Origin: an uncultured Victivallales bacterium
GTDB taxonomy: Bacteria; Verrucomicrobiota; Lentisphaeria; Oligosphaerales; JAFGRS01
DNA length: 13,968 nt
Assembly (NCBI GenBank): GCA_903834675.1
Contig: CAILKC010000584.1
Coordinates: 1-13,968, forward strand
Direction: 5' to 3'
Below, piece by piece: positions 1 through 8,397 of this stretch. Below the pieces are notes generated by a model that saw nothing but the letters and a program-made list of their open reading frames with translations, did not search any database and was not told the DNA's origin. Each line of letters begins with the position of its first letter. Within the stretch, counting starts at the first letter, position 1. Made by a program: the position numbers and the translations under genes.

Positions 1-150
1 GCCGCGCTTTCAGCGCTCCGCGGCGTCTGGCCTTCGCGACACCTCCCGCCGGAAGTCTCCCCCAAGAGTCACGTGACCCGTTCTGCTCGCCGGAGGCGGA
101 GACGATCGAAACAGAAGCCCCTACTGAACTGACCTGCGCCCTCTCAGCCG
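1..150. other. Non-coding leader region at window start
   Basis: I see no convincing gene here. A short hairpin (GCGCT-TTC-AGCGC, 4-16) lies next to a CCGCGG palindrome, and a 10-base perfect palindrome lies at 68-77. The end of a gene to the left may have supplied the first bases, but no coding frame can be supported. Confidence 0.5.
68..77. promoter_or_regulatory. Perfect 10-base palindrome, possible operator
   Basis: GTCACGTGAC is a perfect palindrome lying about 75 bases upstream of the -35 box of the SUMF1-domain gene. Palindromes of this size can bind dimeric regulators. One copy in a GC-rich stretch could also be chance, and I see no second copy nearby. Confidence 0.2.
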
Positions 151-179
151 TTGTGCTCAGGGCTCCGCACGCCTATAAT
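151..179 (+). promoter_or_regulatory. Sigma-70-type promoter for the PEGA/SUMF1 gene
   Basis: A -35-like TTGTGC (151-156) is followed by exactly 17 bases and a perfect TATAAT (174-179). Transcription would start near 186 and give a 5' leader of about 40 bases before the ATG at 226. It is the best match to the housekeeping consensus that I see in the window, and an AT-rich hexamer stands out in such GC-rich DNA. Confidence 0.7.
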
Positions 180-225
180 GTTAGGGTTGAGGTGGTCGCA
201 TCGCTCAGAATAAAGGTTGCATGAT

Positions 226-2034
226 ATGGGTAAGCGCATGTGCGGAGTCCTGTTGGGGGCGCTGGTTTTCGGGGCTGCGGTGGCGCGGGCGCAGTCCGTC
301 GCGGCCGACCGCCGACCCGGATTTATCCAGATCAAGTCTGAAGCCGGGGTGAAGGTCTTGCTCGACGGCAAGGACTCCGGCAGCACGGCCCGCGAGGTGG
401 GCGGTTTGGTGATTCAGGATGTGCTTCCTGGCACCTACGTGATCCAGGTGCGCAAGGAGGGTTTTCGGCCGCAGGAGATGCGGGTTACGGTGCCTCCCGG
501 CGCGGTCAGTCTGGTGTATGTTCTGCCCTTCCAGGAACGCGCGGTTGCCGCGGTCGAGGCGGCGATCACGCAATACACCGGCGCCCTGGTTGTCCGCACC
601 GTGCCGGTGGACTGCCGGCTGCGCATTCCCGCGCTGCTGATGGATTTCCAGCAGTCCGTGCCCGAATGTCGCAACGACGCGGTTCCGGCTGGCGTCTACG
701 AGATCGAGGCGACGGCGCTGGGACAGACGCTCAAACAGGCGGTCACGGTGGAGGCGGGGAAGAGCGTGGATGTGCTCTTCAACTTTGGGCGTGGCGAAGT
801 GCAGGTGGTGATGGCCCAGCCGGCCTTCGCGGTGATGAAAGCCGCGGCCGTGGCGGTGCCGAGGGCGGCCGCGGTGGCGCAGGTTGAGGCGCGGTTGGAG
901 GAAACCGAGCGTGAACTCGCGGCAGTCCGCGGCGAGTTGCAGGCCTGCAAAGAAGCGACTGACCTCGAGCGGATTCGCCGCATGATGGCGCGGCGCGACG
1001 AGTTGGAGCGCCAGCGGCACGACTTGTCTTTTGAGTTGAACGTCGCCCGGCAGCGCGGTCGCAATGAGGCTGAGACGGCCCGGCGCGAGGCGGCGCAGCA
1101 GAGACGCAAGGCTTTCGATACCAGCTACGCCGAGTTTACCCGGATACTGCGGGACCCAGACCTACCCTCGGAACTCAAGACCGCCGCCTGGGAAGCCCTC
1201 TGCAAGGCCTGGGCTGTCACTCCCGGCGCCAGCGTGGGCCGTCTGCTGTGGGACGAGGCGAAGGCAGCGCCGTACAAGGTGCTCAGCCGGGTGGTGCAGC
1301 TTGAGGATGGGGTGGAGTTGGAGCTGGTCGAGATCGTAGCGGGGTCGTTCGCCATGGGTTCGGAGGACGGTGACGACGATGAGAAGCCCGTGCATACGGT
1401 GAGCATTACGCGGCCGTTTTGGATTGGCAAGTACGAAGTGACACAGGCCCAGTATCGCGCGGTGCGGGGCGCCACGCCGGCCCATTTCCGCGGCGACACT
1501 CGCCCGGTCGAGAATGTCACCTGGCTGGACGCGGACGCCTTCTGCAAGCGCCTGACGGAACGGGAGAAGAAGGCCGGTCGGCTGACCGGCGTGGAGGCGT
1601 TCCGTTTGCCCACCGAGGCGGAGTGGGAGTACGCCTGCCGGGCGGGAACCACGACGTCCTTCGGCTGCGGCGAGCAACTGACGGCCGCCCTGGCCAACTA
1701 CGACACCAGTCAGGGCGCCGGCATGGGCGCCCCGCTGCCGACGCGCGAGACCTTGCCCGTGGGGAGCTTCAAACCCAATGCCTGGGGGCTCTACGACATG
1801 CACGGCAACGTCTGGGAGTGGTGTGCCGACTGGCACGACCGCGAGTACTACGGTCGCTCGCCTCAGCTGAACCCCTTCAACGTCCGTCCGAGTGCTGCCA
1901 TGGTGTGCCGTGGCGGCAGTTGGATGAACCCCGCCTCGTTCTGCCGTTCGGCCAACCGGAATAGCGGCGACGTGCGCCAGGTCAATCACATGACCGGCTT
2001 CCGCGTTGTGCTTGGCCCGCCGCCGGTGCCGTGA
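226..2034 (+). CDS. Secreted PEGA / coiled-coil / SUMF1-domain protein
   Basis: 602 residues from ATG 226. AAAGG at 212-216 lies nine bases upstream; a TTG at 217 would abut it, so 226 is preferred. A Sec signal peptide (1-22, cleavage after ARA) is followed by a PEGA domain (about 35-105), a second PEGA-like unit (about 120-195) and a charged Arg/Glu-rich coiled coil (about 215-310). The C-terminal SUMF1/FGE-sulfatase domain (about 355-600) shows LPTEAEWEYA (461-470), GNVWEW (527-532), CRGGSW (561-566) and a closing GFRV. True formylglycine-generating enzymes have two copper-binding catalytic cysteines. Here the first aligns with Asn568 and only the second (Cys573) remains. Sulfatase activation is therefore unlikely; a binding or structural role at the envelope is more plausible. 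PEGA domains are commonly found on surface or periplasmic proteins. The gene is monocistronic and converges on the next gene. Confidence 0.88.
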   Translation: MGKRMCGVLLGALVFGAAVARAQSVAADRRPGFIQIKSEAGVKVLLDGKDSGSTAREVGGLVIQDVLPGTYVIQVRKEGFRPQEMRVTVPPGAVSLVYVLPFQERAVAAVEAAITQYTGALVVRTVPVDCRLRIPALLMDFQQSVPECRNDAVPAGVYEIEATALGQTLKQAVTVEAGKSVDVLFNFGRGEVQVVMAQPAFAVMKAAAVAVPRAAAVAQVEARLEETERELAAVRGELQACKEATDLERIRRMMARRDELERQRHDLSFELNVARQRGRNEAETARREAAQQRRKAFDTSYAEFTRILRDPDLPSELKTAAWEALCKAWAVTPGASVGRLLWDEAKAAPYKVLSRVVQLEDGVELELVEIVAGSFAMGSEDGDDDEKPVHTVSITRPFWIGKYEVTQAQYRAVRGATPAHFRGDTRPVENVTWLDADAFCKRLTEREKKAGRLTGVEAFRLPTEAEWEYACRAGTTTSFGCGEQLTAALANYDTSQGAGMGAPLPTRETLPVGSFKPNAWGLYDMHGNVWEWCADWHDREYYGRSPQLNPFNVRPSAAMVCRGGSWMNPASFCRSANRNSGDVRQVNHMTGFRVVLGPPPVP

Positions 2035-2046
2035 GTGGGCCGTGGC

Positions 2047-5000
2047 TCAGGGCAGGGGCCGCAGGCAGCGAATCTGGCCGCGGGAGGTGCTGACCACGAC
2101 CGTGTCGCCCAGGGCGGTCAGGCTCGTCACGGCGCCCTCCAGACGGCGGCTGGCGCGCCAGGCGCCGGTGCCGTCGAGGGTCGCCAGCATGCCAGCCGTG
2201 GTTCCCGCCACCAGGACGGTGCCCGCCGGGGTCTTCACCGGCACGATCTTGGCGACGGGTTCGCCGAGGTCGACGCGCCAGCGCGGTTTGCCCTGACCGT
2301 CGAAGCAGTAGACCAGGTGACTGAAGCCACCGGCGAGGGCTTCGTCGCGGCCGTCGCCATCCATATCGGCGGTGGCGACGGTGCGCACCTCATCTCCGGT
2401 GACCAGAGCCAGGCGTTGCTGGCCCTTGGCATCGAACAGGTAGATGCCGCTGTCACCGCTGCCGCAGAGCACGCCGCGGGTGCCATCTCCGTCGAAGGCG
2501 CCGGTAGCGATGTCGAAGCAGATGGGTCCGAAGCCGGCCGTCCACTTCCGCGTTCCATCCGGCTTGAGCGCCGTCATCGAGTAGTAGTGGGTGCCGCAGA
2601 GGACCTCGGCCTTGCCGTCGCCGTCCAGATCGCTGACGGCGCCGGAACGCGACGGGTGTACGGCCTCGTAGTTCCAGAGTTCGACCCCCGCGGCGGTGAA
2701 GGCGTAGAAGCGCCAGTTGTTGCCGCCGGCGATGATCTCGGGGTGTCCGTCGCCATCGAGGTCACCGGTACGCACCAGGTTGACGTAGGGTGGGACGCGG
2801 TAGTACTGCAATTCGCGATCCCAGACCGGGTTGCCATCGGCCTTGAGCAGGGAGACGCGGAAGTCCTGGCGGGCGAGGGCCAGTTCGTCGATGCCATCCC
2901 CGTCCACATCGGTGGCGGCCACGTCATTGAGTTGGCAGGGGAAGGTCCGGGACCAGAGGGCCTGGCCGGTGGCCGAGAGCGCTACCAGCTCGCCTTGGGA
3001 GGTGGTCAGCACCACCGCCGCGGGGGCGTTGGGCAGCAGCCGGGCTGGGGTGGCGCTGGTGAAGGTGTAGCCGCCGGTGGGGGTGAGCCCTTCGGGGAGG
3101 CGGCCGGAGGCGATGACCTCGCCCAGATAGATGGCGCTGCCGGGTTGCGGTTCGAGCCGCAGGCGCAGGTCCTTCGCCGAGATCTGGCCGGCGTCCAGTT
3201 CGAAGCGGACCGTGGAACCAAAGTCCGGGTGGGTGCCCGGTTCGGTGAGGGTGGCGACGCTGCGGATGTCCTGGGTGAAGCCGTCGTTGCTGGCCTCGAG
3301 TGTTGCCTTGGCCAGCAGGTAGGCCGTCTTGCGGCTCGAGGTGGCTGCCCACCACTGCTGCCAGATGACTTGGTTGACGGTTGCCGGGCTCTTGAAGGCG
3401 AGCCGCACGGTGACCGGCTGATCGGGCGGGAACATGACCGAGTCCGCGGTCGAGGCCCAGGTGCCATCGCTGAGGGCCGCGGCGGCATTGGGGCTCTCGG
3501 GGGCGAAGACATTCTGGGCCGCCGGAGCGGGTTCGGCGCTCATGGAGGCGAAGCCTGGGACCGTACCCGTGATGCCCTGGTTGCCGGACAGGATGTAGCT
3601 GGACGGAGCGGGGGTGGCGGTCCACAGCACCGGCAACTCCGGCAGGGCGGCCGCGGCGGCGCTGGGGGCCGGAGGCGCGGCGCGGGGCAGGGCGGTCACG
3701 GCGGCGCCGAGGTCGGCATTGGCCAGGTCCACGCAGCGCGGCGCGGCGGTGGCCTCGAGCAGCGGCCGCTCAGCCAGGGTCGCTCGCGTGGCGCCCAGGA
3801 GCGACAGTCCCTGGACGCCCGCCACCACCACGTTTGCATCGCTGACGAAATGCCCCGCGGTAAGGCTGACGTCGACGGCTCCGAAGCCGACGGCAACCGG
3901 CCCGCTCGGCGGGTTCAGCAGCAGTCCCGGAAGGCGCTCGAGGAACTGCATAGGCCAAGCGTCGCCGGGCCCCGCCGGGCCGCCATGGAAGACGGTGGCG
4001 AAGAGCTGGCTGCCGTCCTTGGTCAGGCGGACGCTGGCGGTGGCGGTCAGCGAGCGTACCACCGGGTCAGCGTGCTTGTAACCGGTCCAGTTCTTGCCCA
4101 GTTCGGCGTCATCTTGCAGGCTCAGTTGGGGTCCACGGGCGACCTGCACCCAGAGTCCGGGTCCCTTCTGCGTGAGTTGCATGCCGTCCGGCCCCAATTC
4201 GGCCTGACCGACGCCGTGCCAAAGCAGGCGGAACTGATACTCGCCATCGGTCAGTGCGGTCAGGCGGTCGAGGACGACGAAGGCCCGTTGCGGCTTCAGC
4301 CAGACGATGGCCCGCTCCCAATCCGCTCCGGCGTAGCCCGAGACCCGGGTGCGGCTGTAACCGACGGTCGCCGATTCGCCGGCGCCCTGCAGTTCGACGT
4401 AGGCCGGGATGACGGCGGACTGGCCGTCGCGGATGACCATGATCGAGTTGTGGTACTTCAGTGGCGACTTGAAGTAGTCATTGTCGGCCAGCCAGATGCG
4501 GTCAAAGGCCGTGATGCGTGGGATGCTGTTGCCGTCGTAGTGTTTATGGCCTCCATTGCTGAGTCCGTCCAGGAGCAGGTACCAGGCTTGGGGGTCCATC
4601 CGTTCGCGGAAGGAGACCTTGTCCACGCACTGCGCCAGTGGGGGCCGGGGTTCCTGGTTGTGCGAAGTGTAGTACTGGGGTTCCAGCGGCCAGGCGTGGA
4701 CGCCGTCGTAGCGGGTTGGCAGCGGTGCGGTGCCGAACTGGGAGAAGTCGCCGGCCTCGAGCCTGGAGCTCTTGACCTGGCGCTTGAAGTTGGCGGCCCA
4801 CAGCGCCTCCGGCGAGCGCGTGACGAAGGCCATGATGTCGAGGCAGACCGTCTCGCTGTTCCAGCAGACCCAGCTTCCGGTATCGCCGTAGGGAACCTGG
4901 TAGCCGAGGTTATCCATGTTGCCGATACAGAAGTCGATGATGCGGCCCGCATTGCCGTTCTCGAAGACGGTGAGGTCCGGGCGGGCCACCGCGTAGTGGA

Positions 5001-6669
5001 ACAGGTGGCTGTTGGTGAGCCACTGGTAGCCATTGCAGTCTTCCATGGGCTTATAGGCGGTGGCCTGCTTGCGGAAAGCGGCGTCGGCCAGCTCCAGCCA
5101 GACGCTGCCCTCGAGGATGGTGGGGTAGTGCTGGGTGAGGTACAGCCCGGCAAACAGGCAGCCCAGCGAGGGGAAGGTCTGGTGGTTGTGGTTGACGTGC
5201 GTGCTGCGCGCCGCCGAGGCGCACTCGGGCACCACCGCGTCGGTGATCCAGCGGCTCATCGCCTTGAGCGTCTTCAGGCGGTCCTCGTCCGTCAACGCCG
5301 GGTCGTCCTCGATCACGTCCCAGCCGGTGACTACTTCGCGGCTCATGAAGTCGCTATCGAAGCCCCAGGGCCCGCCGTACTTGCGCGGGTCCGCCACCGC
5401 ACTGGTAGCGTAGAGGTCCCAGAGTTGCACAAAGAGCGTGGCTTCGACGCTGTGGCCGGTGAGACGGTAGCGGTTGGCCACCGAGGCGAGGATGCCGGCG
5501 ATGCTGCAGTGCTGGCCACGGTCGAGGGCCAACTGCCCCTCGGCCAGCCCCTTCGCCAAGCGGTTCGGGGCGGGCTTGTCAGCGGCCCAGGCGTAGGCTT
5601 TCAGGAAGTCGGTCCCGTAGGCGCGCTCGAAGAGGCGCGGGAGGGTCAGGTTGGGCCCGGCGGGCTGGGCGGCGATCGCCGCCACGAGCAGGTCGGTGGC
5701 CTTGGCCAGGCCGACCGCGTCGGCAGCGCCTGCCACCACCGCGTTGACGCCCTTGCCAAAGGGGTCGCAGACGGTGTGCGCCAAAGCGCCGCCCTGGCCG
5801 GGACAGAAGCTGTCGACCGGGGTCAGGCGCCGGGCATAGAGCAGTTGCAGCGCCGGATTGGTGTTGACCGAGCCGAGGAGGATGACGTTCTCCGTGGGCT
5901 GCAGGTCCTGCCGGGTGCCTGGGCGCAGCGGCAGCGCGACGCCGGACTTGGCCTGTACGGCCGCGGCGAGGCGGGTGGCGGCCTGCACTCCGGCTTCACC
6001 CTCGGGATGGAGGATGGTGCATAGCGGTTTGCCCTCGCGTACCAGGGGCGTGTTGGCGGACTGGGGCGTGACAGCCTTGAGGTCGGTCAGGGTGCCGATG
6101 GGGTCCGCCAGGGTGAGTCGGTCGAAGCTGGCCTCGAGGTCGGTCTCGTTGGCGGCGGTGCCGATGATCAGCTCGATGCGGTCGATGGCCGTGGCGGTGC
6201 GGCCTTCCACCACCTCGGCTTCCCAGGCCGGGCCTTCAGGGCAAAGCCCGGGCTGGAAGCGGAAGGTCTGCCAGGCGTCTTTGAGCAAGCCATTCCAGGA
6301 GGTGAAGCTCCAGGCGGGTTTGGTCTCGCCGACGTTGTAGGCGCGCAGGTAGAAGGCGCCCCTCTGCGGGGTGCGACCGCGGGCGTCGAGGTGGAGCGCC
6401 TTGTCACGCAGGTCCATGGGTTTGGGCAGGCGGACGAACGCCCCGAAGTAGTGGTTGCCCGCGGCGGTGCCGGAATGGCAAACCAGCCGTAGCGCCCCGC
6501 CGCCGTCGCTGCTCAGCCCCTCGCCCTGCACGATTTCGACCCGGTTCGTGTCGACCTTGTTCACCCAGCTCAGGCTGACGCCATCCAGGGTGTCGAAGCT
6601 ACACAGCACCTCAGCCGCCGGAGCGCTGAGCAGACCCACAAGGCAGAACGACAGGATGAATCTATGCAC
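2047..6669 (-). CDS. Giant secreted heparinase II/III-like protein with F5/8C-like and FG-GAP propeller domains
   Basis: 1540 residues from GTG 6669, chosen because GGAG (6677-6680) lies seven bases upstream and a signal peptide follows at once (1-18, cleavage near APA). The frame stays open upstream to 7338, but that part is antisense to another gene. Domains: CBM-like beta-sandwich (about 20-190); GH67-N-terminal-like alpha/beta domain (about 205-330); alpha/alpha toroid (about 335-660) with NHNHQTF (493-499); heparinase II/III beta-sandwich (about 665-980) with HKHYD (708-712), Tyr732 and YHN (739-741); Ala/Pro linker; F5/8C-like discoidin domain (about 1015-1195); C-terminal propeller with five FG-GAP loops such as DVDGDG (1254) and DLDGDG (1303). 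Proteins of this fold usually cleave uronic-acid polysaccharides by beta-elimination; the toroid His/Tyr and sandwich His are the usual active-site elements. The substrate is unknown. The gene is a paralogue of the one starting at 10868. Confidence 0.87.
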   Translation of the reverse strand: MHRFILSFCLVGLLSAPAAEVLCSFDTLDGVSLSWVNKVDTNRVEIVQGEGLSSDGGGALRLVCHSGTAAGNHYFGAFVRLPKPMDLRDKALHLDARGRTPQRGAFYLRAYNVGETKPAWSFTSWNGLLKDAWQTFRFQPGLCPEGPAWEAEVVEGRTATAIDRIELIIGTAANETDLEASFDRLTLADPIGTLTDLKAVTPQSANTPLVREGKPLCTILHPEGEAGVQAATRLAAAVQAKSGVALPLRPGTRQDLQPTENVILLGSVNTNPALQLLYARRLTPVDSFCPGQGGALAHTVCDPFGKGVNAVVAGAADAVGLAKATDLLVAAIAAQPAGPNLTLPRLFERAYGTDFLKAYAWAADKPAPNRLAKGLAEGQLALDRGQHCSIAGILASVANRYRLTGHSVEATLFVQLWDLYATSAVADPRKYGGPWGFDSDFMSREVVTGWDVIEDDPALTDEDRLKTLKAMSRWITDAVVPECASAARSTHVNHNHQTFPSLGCLFAGLYLTQHYPTILEGSVWLELADAAFRKQATAYKPMEDCNGYQWLTNSHLFHYAVARPDLTVFENGNAGRIIDFCIGNMDNLGYQVPYGDTGSWVCWNSETVCLDIMAFVTRSPEALWAANFKRQVKSSRLEAGDFSQFGTAPLPTRYDGVHAWPLEPQYYTSHNQEPRPPLAQCVDKVSFRERMDPQAWYLLLDGLSNGGHKHYDGNSIPRITAFDRIWLADNDYFKSPLKYHNSIMVIRDGQSAVIPAYVELQGAGESATVGYSRTRVSGYAGADWERAIVWLKPQRAFVVLDRLTALTDGEYQFRLLWHGVGQAELGPDGMQLTQKGPGLWVQVARGPQLSLQDDAELGKNWTGYKHADPVVRSLTATASVRLTKDGSQLFATVFHGGPAGPGDAWPMQFLERLPGLLLNPPSGPVAVGFGAVDVSLTAGHFVSDANVVVAGVQGLSLLGATRATLAERPLLEATAAPRCVDLANADLGAAVTALPRAAPPAPSAAAAALPELPVLWTATPAPSSYILSGNQGITGTVPGFASMSAEPAPAAQNVFAPESPNAAAALSDGTWASTADSVMFPPDQPVTVRLAFKSPATVNQVIWQQWWAATSSRKTAYLLAKATLEASNDGFTQDIRSVATLTEPGTHPDFGSTVRFELDAGQISAKDLRLRLEPQPGSAIYLGEVIASGRLPEGLTPTGGYTFTSATPARLLPNAPAAVVLTTSQGELVALSATGQALWSRTFPCQLNDVAATDVDGDGIDELALARQDFRVSLLKADGNPVWDRELQYYRVPPYVNLVRTGDLDGDGHPEIIAGGNNWRFYAFTAAGVELWNYEAVHPSRSGAVSDLDGDGKAEVLCGTHYYSMTALKPDGTRKWTAGFGPICFDIATGAFDGDGTRGVLCGSGDSGIYLFDAKGQQRLALVTGDEVRTVATADMDGDGRDEALAGGFSHLVYCFDGQGKPRWRVDLGEPVAKIVPVKTPAGTVLVAGTTAGMLATLDGTGAWRASRRLEGAVTSLTALGDTVVVSTSRGQIRCLRPLP

Positions 6670-6768
6670 AGTCAATCTCCACGCAGCGACGGCGCTGCGA
6701 ATCCGGGCTAGATTACACTTTTTCGCCACGGCGACCGCCCGGTCTCCGGTCGCGACGGTAGATGCACC
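6670..6768. promoter_or_regulatory. Divergent intergenic region with two inverted repeats
   Basis: These 99 bases separate the GTG of the minus-strand lyase-like gene from the ATG of the zinc-ribbon gene and must hold both promoters. A weak TAATCT (minus strand, 6710-6715) and TACACT (plus strand, 6714-6719) could be overlapping -10 boxes, but neither has a good -35. Two perfect 7-base inverted repeats are present: 6682-6688 with 6693-6699 (CGCAGCG/CGCTGCG), and 6731-6737 with 6747-6753 (GCGACCG/CGGTCGC). Confidence 0.45.
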
Positions 6769-7332
6769 ATGATACAGAAGTGTCCCCACTGCAAGCAGGA
6801 TGTGGTCTTCAGCCGGGAGATTTGCCCAGCCTGCGGCCACGCTGCCCGCGATGAGCAACGGGAGCAGGCCACCTACATGGGCGACGAAGCCCGCCTCGGG
6901 TTGGCGCCCCTGTACACCGAGGAAATGGAGACCCGGATGAACGCCGTGCAGCGCCGCGGCCGGATTCAGACGGGTCTGATCATCGGGCTGTTGCTGGCGC
7001 CGCTGGTGACCTTGAACACGGTGGGGCTGTGGTGGTTGCGGCTCAGCCTGGCAGGGGTGCTGGCGCTGGCGGTGGCGGCCTGGTTGTGCTGGAAGCTGTG
7101 GAACGGCAGCAGTGGCGCCCGGCATCTGCTCTGGGTCGCGGCGGCGATTGCCGGCAGCGCTGGCGGCGTCACCGTGGCGGTGCAGCGCACGGCCCTTGAC
7201 CCGGTGCGCTTTCTGGCGTACCTGATTTTCGGGGCGGTGTACGTCTGGTGCGCCTGGATCCTCTGGCGTTCGACCGATCTGCCCGAATGGTTGAACTACC
7301 AGCGCCAGCGCCAGCGCGACCAGTGGTGGTGA
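6769..7332 (+). CDS. Zinc-ribbon membrane protein, function unknown
   Basis: 187 residues. The N-terminus carries a compact zinc ribbon: CPHC (5-8) and CPAC (19-22) should bind one Zn ion on the cytoplasmic side. A hydrophilic stretch (25-66) leads to four likely membrane segments at about 68-86, 90-108, 119-138 and 146-166. The Arg/Gln-rich tail ends in WW. Small 'zinc-ribbon plus transmembrane' proteins are widespread in bacteria and mostly uncharacterised; I cannot name a role. No strong Shine-Dalgarno precedes ATG 6769, but this start puts the first CxxC just behind the initiator, as is usual in the family. The next gene starts 32 bases downstream on the same strand, so the two probably form an operon. 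Confidence 0.8.
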   Translation: MIQKCPHCKQDVVFSREICPACGHAARDEQREQATYMGDEARLGLAPLYTEEMETRMNAVQRRGRIQTGLIIGLLLAPLVTLNTVGLWWLRLSLAGVLALAVAAWLCWKLWNGSSGARHLLWVAAAIAGSAGGVTVAVQRTALDPVRFLAYLIFGAVYVWCAWILWRSTDLPEWLNYQRQRQRDQWW

Positions 7333-7364
7333 GCGCACGGTAACCCAGGATAGGGAGGCCCAGG

Positions 7365-8306
7365 ATGGACGAAAAACGCACGTCTCATATCGGTATGTCC
7401 GGCGCCAGCCGGGGGCTCTGCTGGGGCGGGTGGTGGCGGTGGCTGGGGCTCAGCGCGGCCGTCCTGTTGGCCTGCGTCGCCCGGGGCGCGGATCCAGTGC
7501 CTGGCGCCCCGCCCGCGGCAGGAGCGCCTCCTGAGTACACCTTCGTGGTCGTGGCCGATCCCCACATCTCCCAAGTGAACAAGGACGGTGGACCGACCGG
7601 CGTCGAGCGCTGGCGGCACCTAATGCAGGTCGTGCTGGCCCGGCCTCGCGCGCCGGAGTTCATGATCATCGTTGGCGATTTGATCCCGCCGACCGACCCG
7701 CAGACCCAGCAACCCGATCTGTCACTCCTGACCGCGGCGGCGCAGCGTCTGCCGCTCTACGTTGTGGCGGGCAATAACGACTCGGCCAAAGTGCGGGAGG
7801 CCTTCCGCAAGGCCTTCCCCGAGCAGTTCGGCGAGCGCGACTTCTACTCGTTCGTCCGGCACCAGAGCCGGTTTGTGATGGTCTGTGATGCGGCGCTGGG
7901 GGATCACTACGGCCACCTCGCTTCGGAGTCCATCCGCGGGCAGCCGCAGTGGGCCTGGCTGGAGTCGCAGCTCAAACGTGACGGAGAGGCTCGCCGCGTC
8001 TTCGTCTTTGGCCACATTCCACCCCACCCGACCGGCGCCGATGCCAGTATGTACCTGGGCCTCGGCGACCAGAAACTGCTGGGTGAACTGGTCACGCGCT
8101 ACACTCCCGAGGCGCTGTTCTTCGGTCACTGCCACCTGCGCCAGGACTTCACCCTGGGCAGCAGTCCGGTTCACATCCTGCCCTCGTCCCACTGGAACAT
8201 GCAGGGCGCCACCCCGATGTTCGTCGAGGTCAGCGTGTTCCCCGACTCCATCGCGCTGGAGTACGTGGCCCTGGCGCCGCCGCAGACGTCCAACGCAAAG
8301 CCTTGA
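7365..8306 (+). CDS. Exported calcineurin-like metallophosphoesterase
   Basis: 313 residues from ATG 7365; GGAGG (7354-7358) lies six bases upstream. Metal-binding motifs appear in family order: D65-x-H67 (VVVADPHIS), G104-D105, G136-N137-N138-D139, H217 (FGHIPPHP) and G254-H255-x-H257 (FFGHCH). These coordinate a dinuclear metal centre that hydrolyses phosphomono- or diesters. The usual GNH[DE] motif reads GNND, so the catalytic histidine is replaced by Asn; some small phosphodiesterases vary here too (GNCD), so activity is not ruled out. The N-terminus has a positively charged start and a hydrophobic stretch (27-39) ending LLAC at 34-37, which could be a lipobox for a lipoprotein or part of an ordinary signal peptide. 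The protein is thus exported and may process extracellular phosphoesters. It lies downstream of the zinc-ribbon gene, probably on one transcript. Confidence 0.85.
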   Translation: MDEKRTSHIGMSGASRGLCWGGWWRWLGLSAAVLLACVARGADPVPGAPPAAGAPPEYTFVVVADPHISQVNKDGGPTGVERWRHLMQVVLARPRAPEFMIIVGDLIPPTDPQTQQPDLSLLTAAAQRLPLYVVAGNNDSAKVREAFRKAFPEQFGERDFYSFVRHQSRFVMVCDAALGDHYGHLASESIRGQPQWAWLESQLKRDGEARRVFVFGHIPPHPTGADASMYLGLGDQKLLGELVTRYTPEALFFGHCHLRQDFTLGSSPVHILPSSHWNMQGATPMFVEVSVFPDSIALEYVALAPPQTSNAKP

Positions 8307-8369
8307 TCCGGACGCTGGCCCGGCCCGCGTCGGCTCGTCGTTCTCCGGCTAACCGGCACCGGCGTACGC

Positions 8370-8397
8370 TTGACTTCCCCATGGCCCACAATACCCT
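8370..8397 (+). promoter_or_regulatory. Possible promoter for the ATPase/DUF4276 pair
   Basis: TTGACT (8370-8375) is a five-of-six -35 match. TACCCT (8392-8397) follows after 16 bases but matches the -10 consensus in only three positions, the key T, A and final T. It lies in the right intergenic region, which is the main support. The leader would be about 180 bases long. Confidence 0.35.

Noticed and set aside
217..225. TTG 217 as the start of the SUMF1-domain gene
   Set aside because: The AAAGG ribosome binding site ends at 216, directly against it; ATG 226 has nine bases of spacing and gives a cleaner signal peptide.
2035..2046. Bidirectional terminator between the convergent genes
   Set aside because: Only 12 bases separate the stops and no T-tailed hairpin is visible there.
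2035..6024. A 1329-codon open frame on the + strand, opposite the first giant gene
   Set aside because: It has no recognisable domains and is full of low-complexity Gly/Ala/Arg sequence. The opposite strand encodes a clear signal peptide and heparinase, F5/8C-like and FG-GAP motifs; long antisense openness is common in GC-rich genes.
6670..7338. N-terminal extension of the minus-strand giant gene up to 7338
   Set aside because: It runs antisense through the zinc-ribbon gene, shows no domain, and would bury the signal peptide. GTG 6669 has GGAG at the right spacing.
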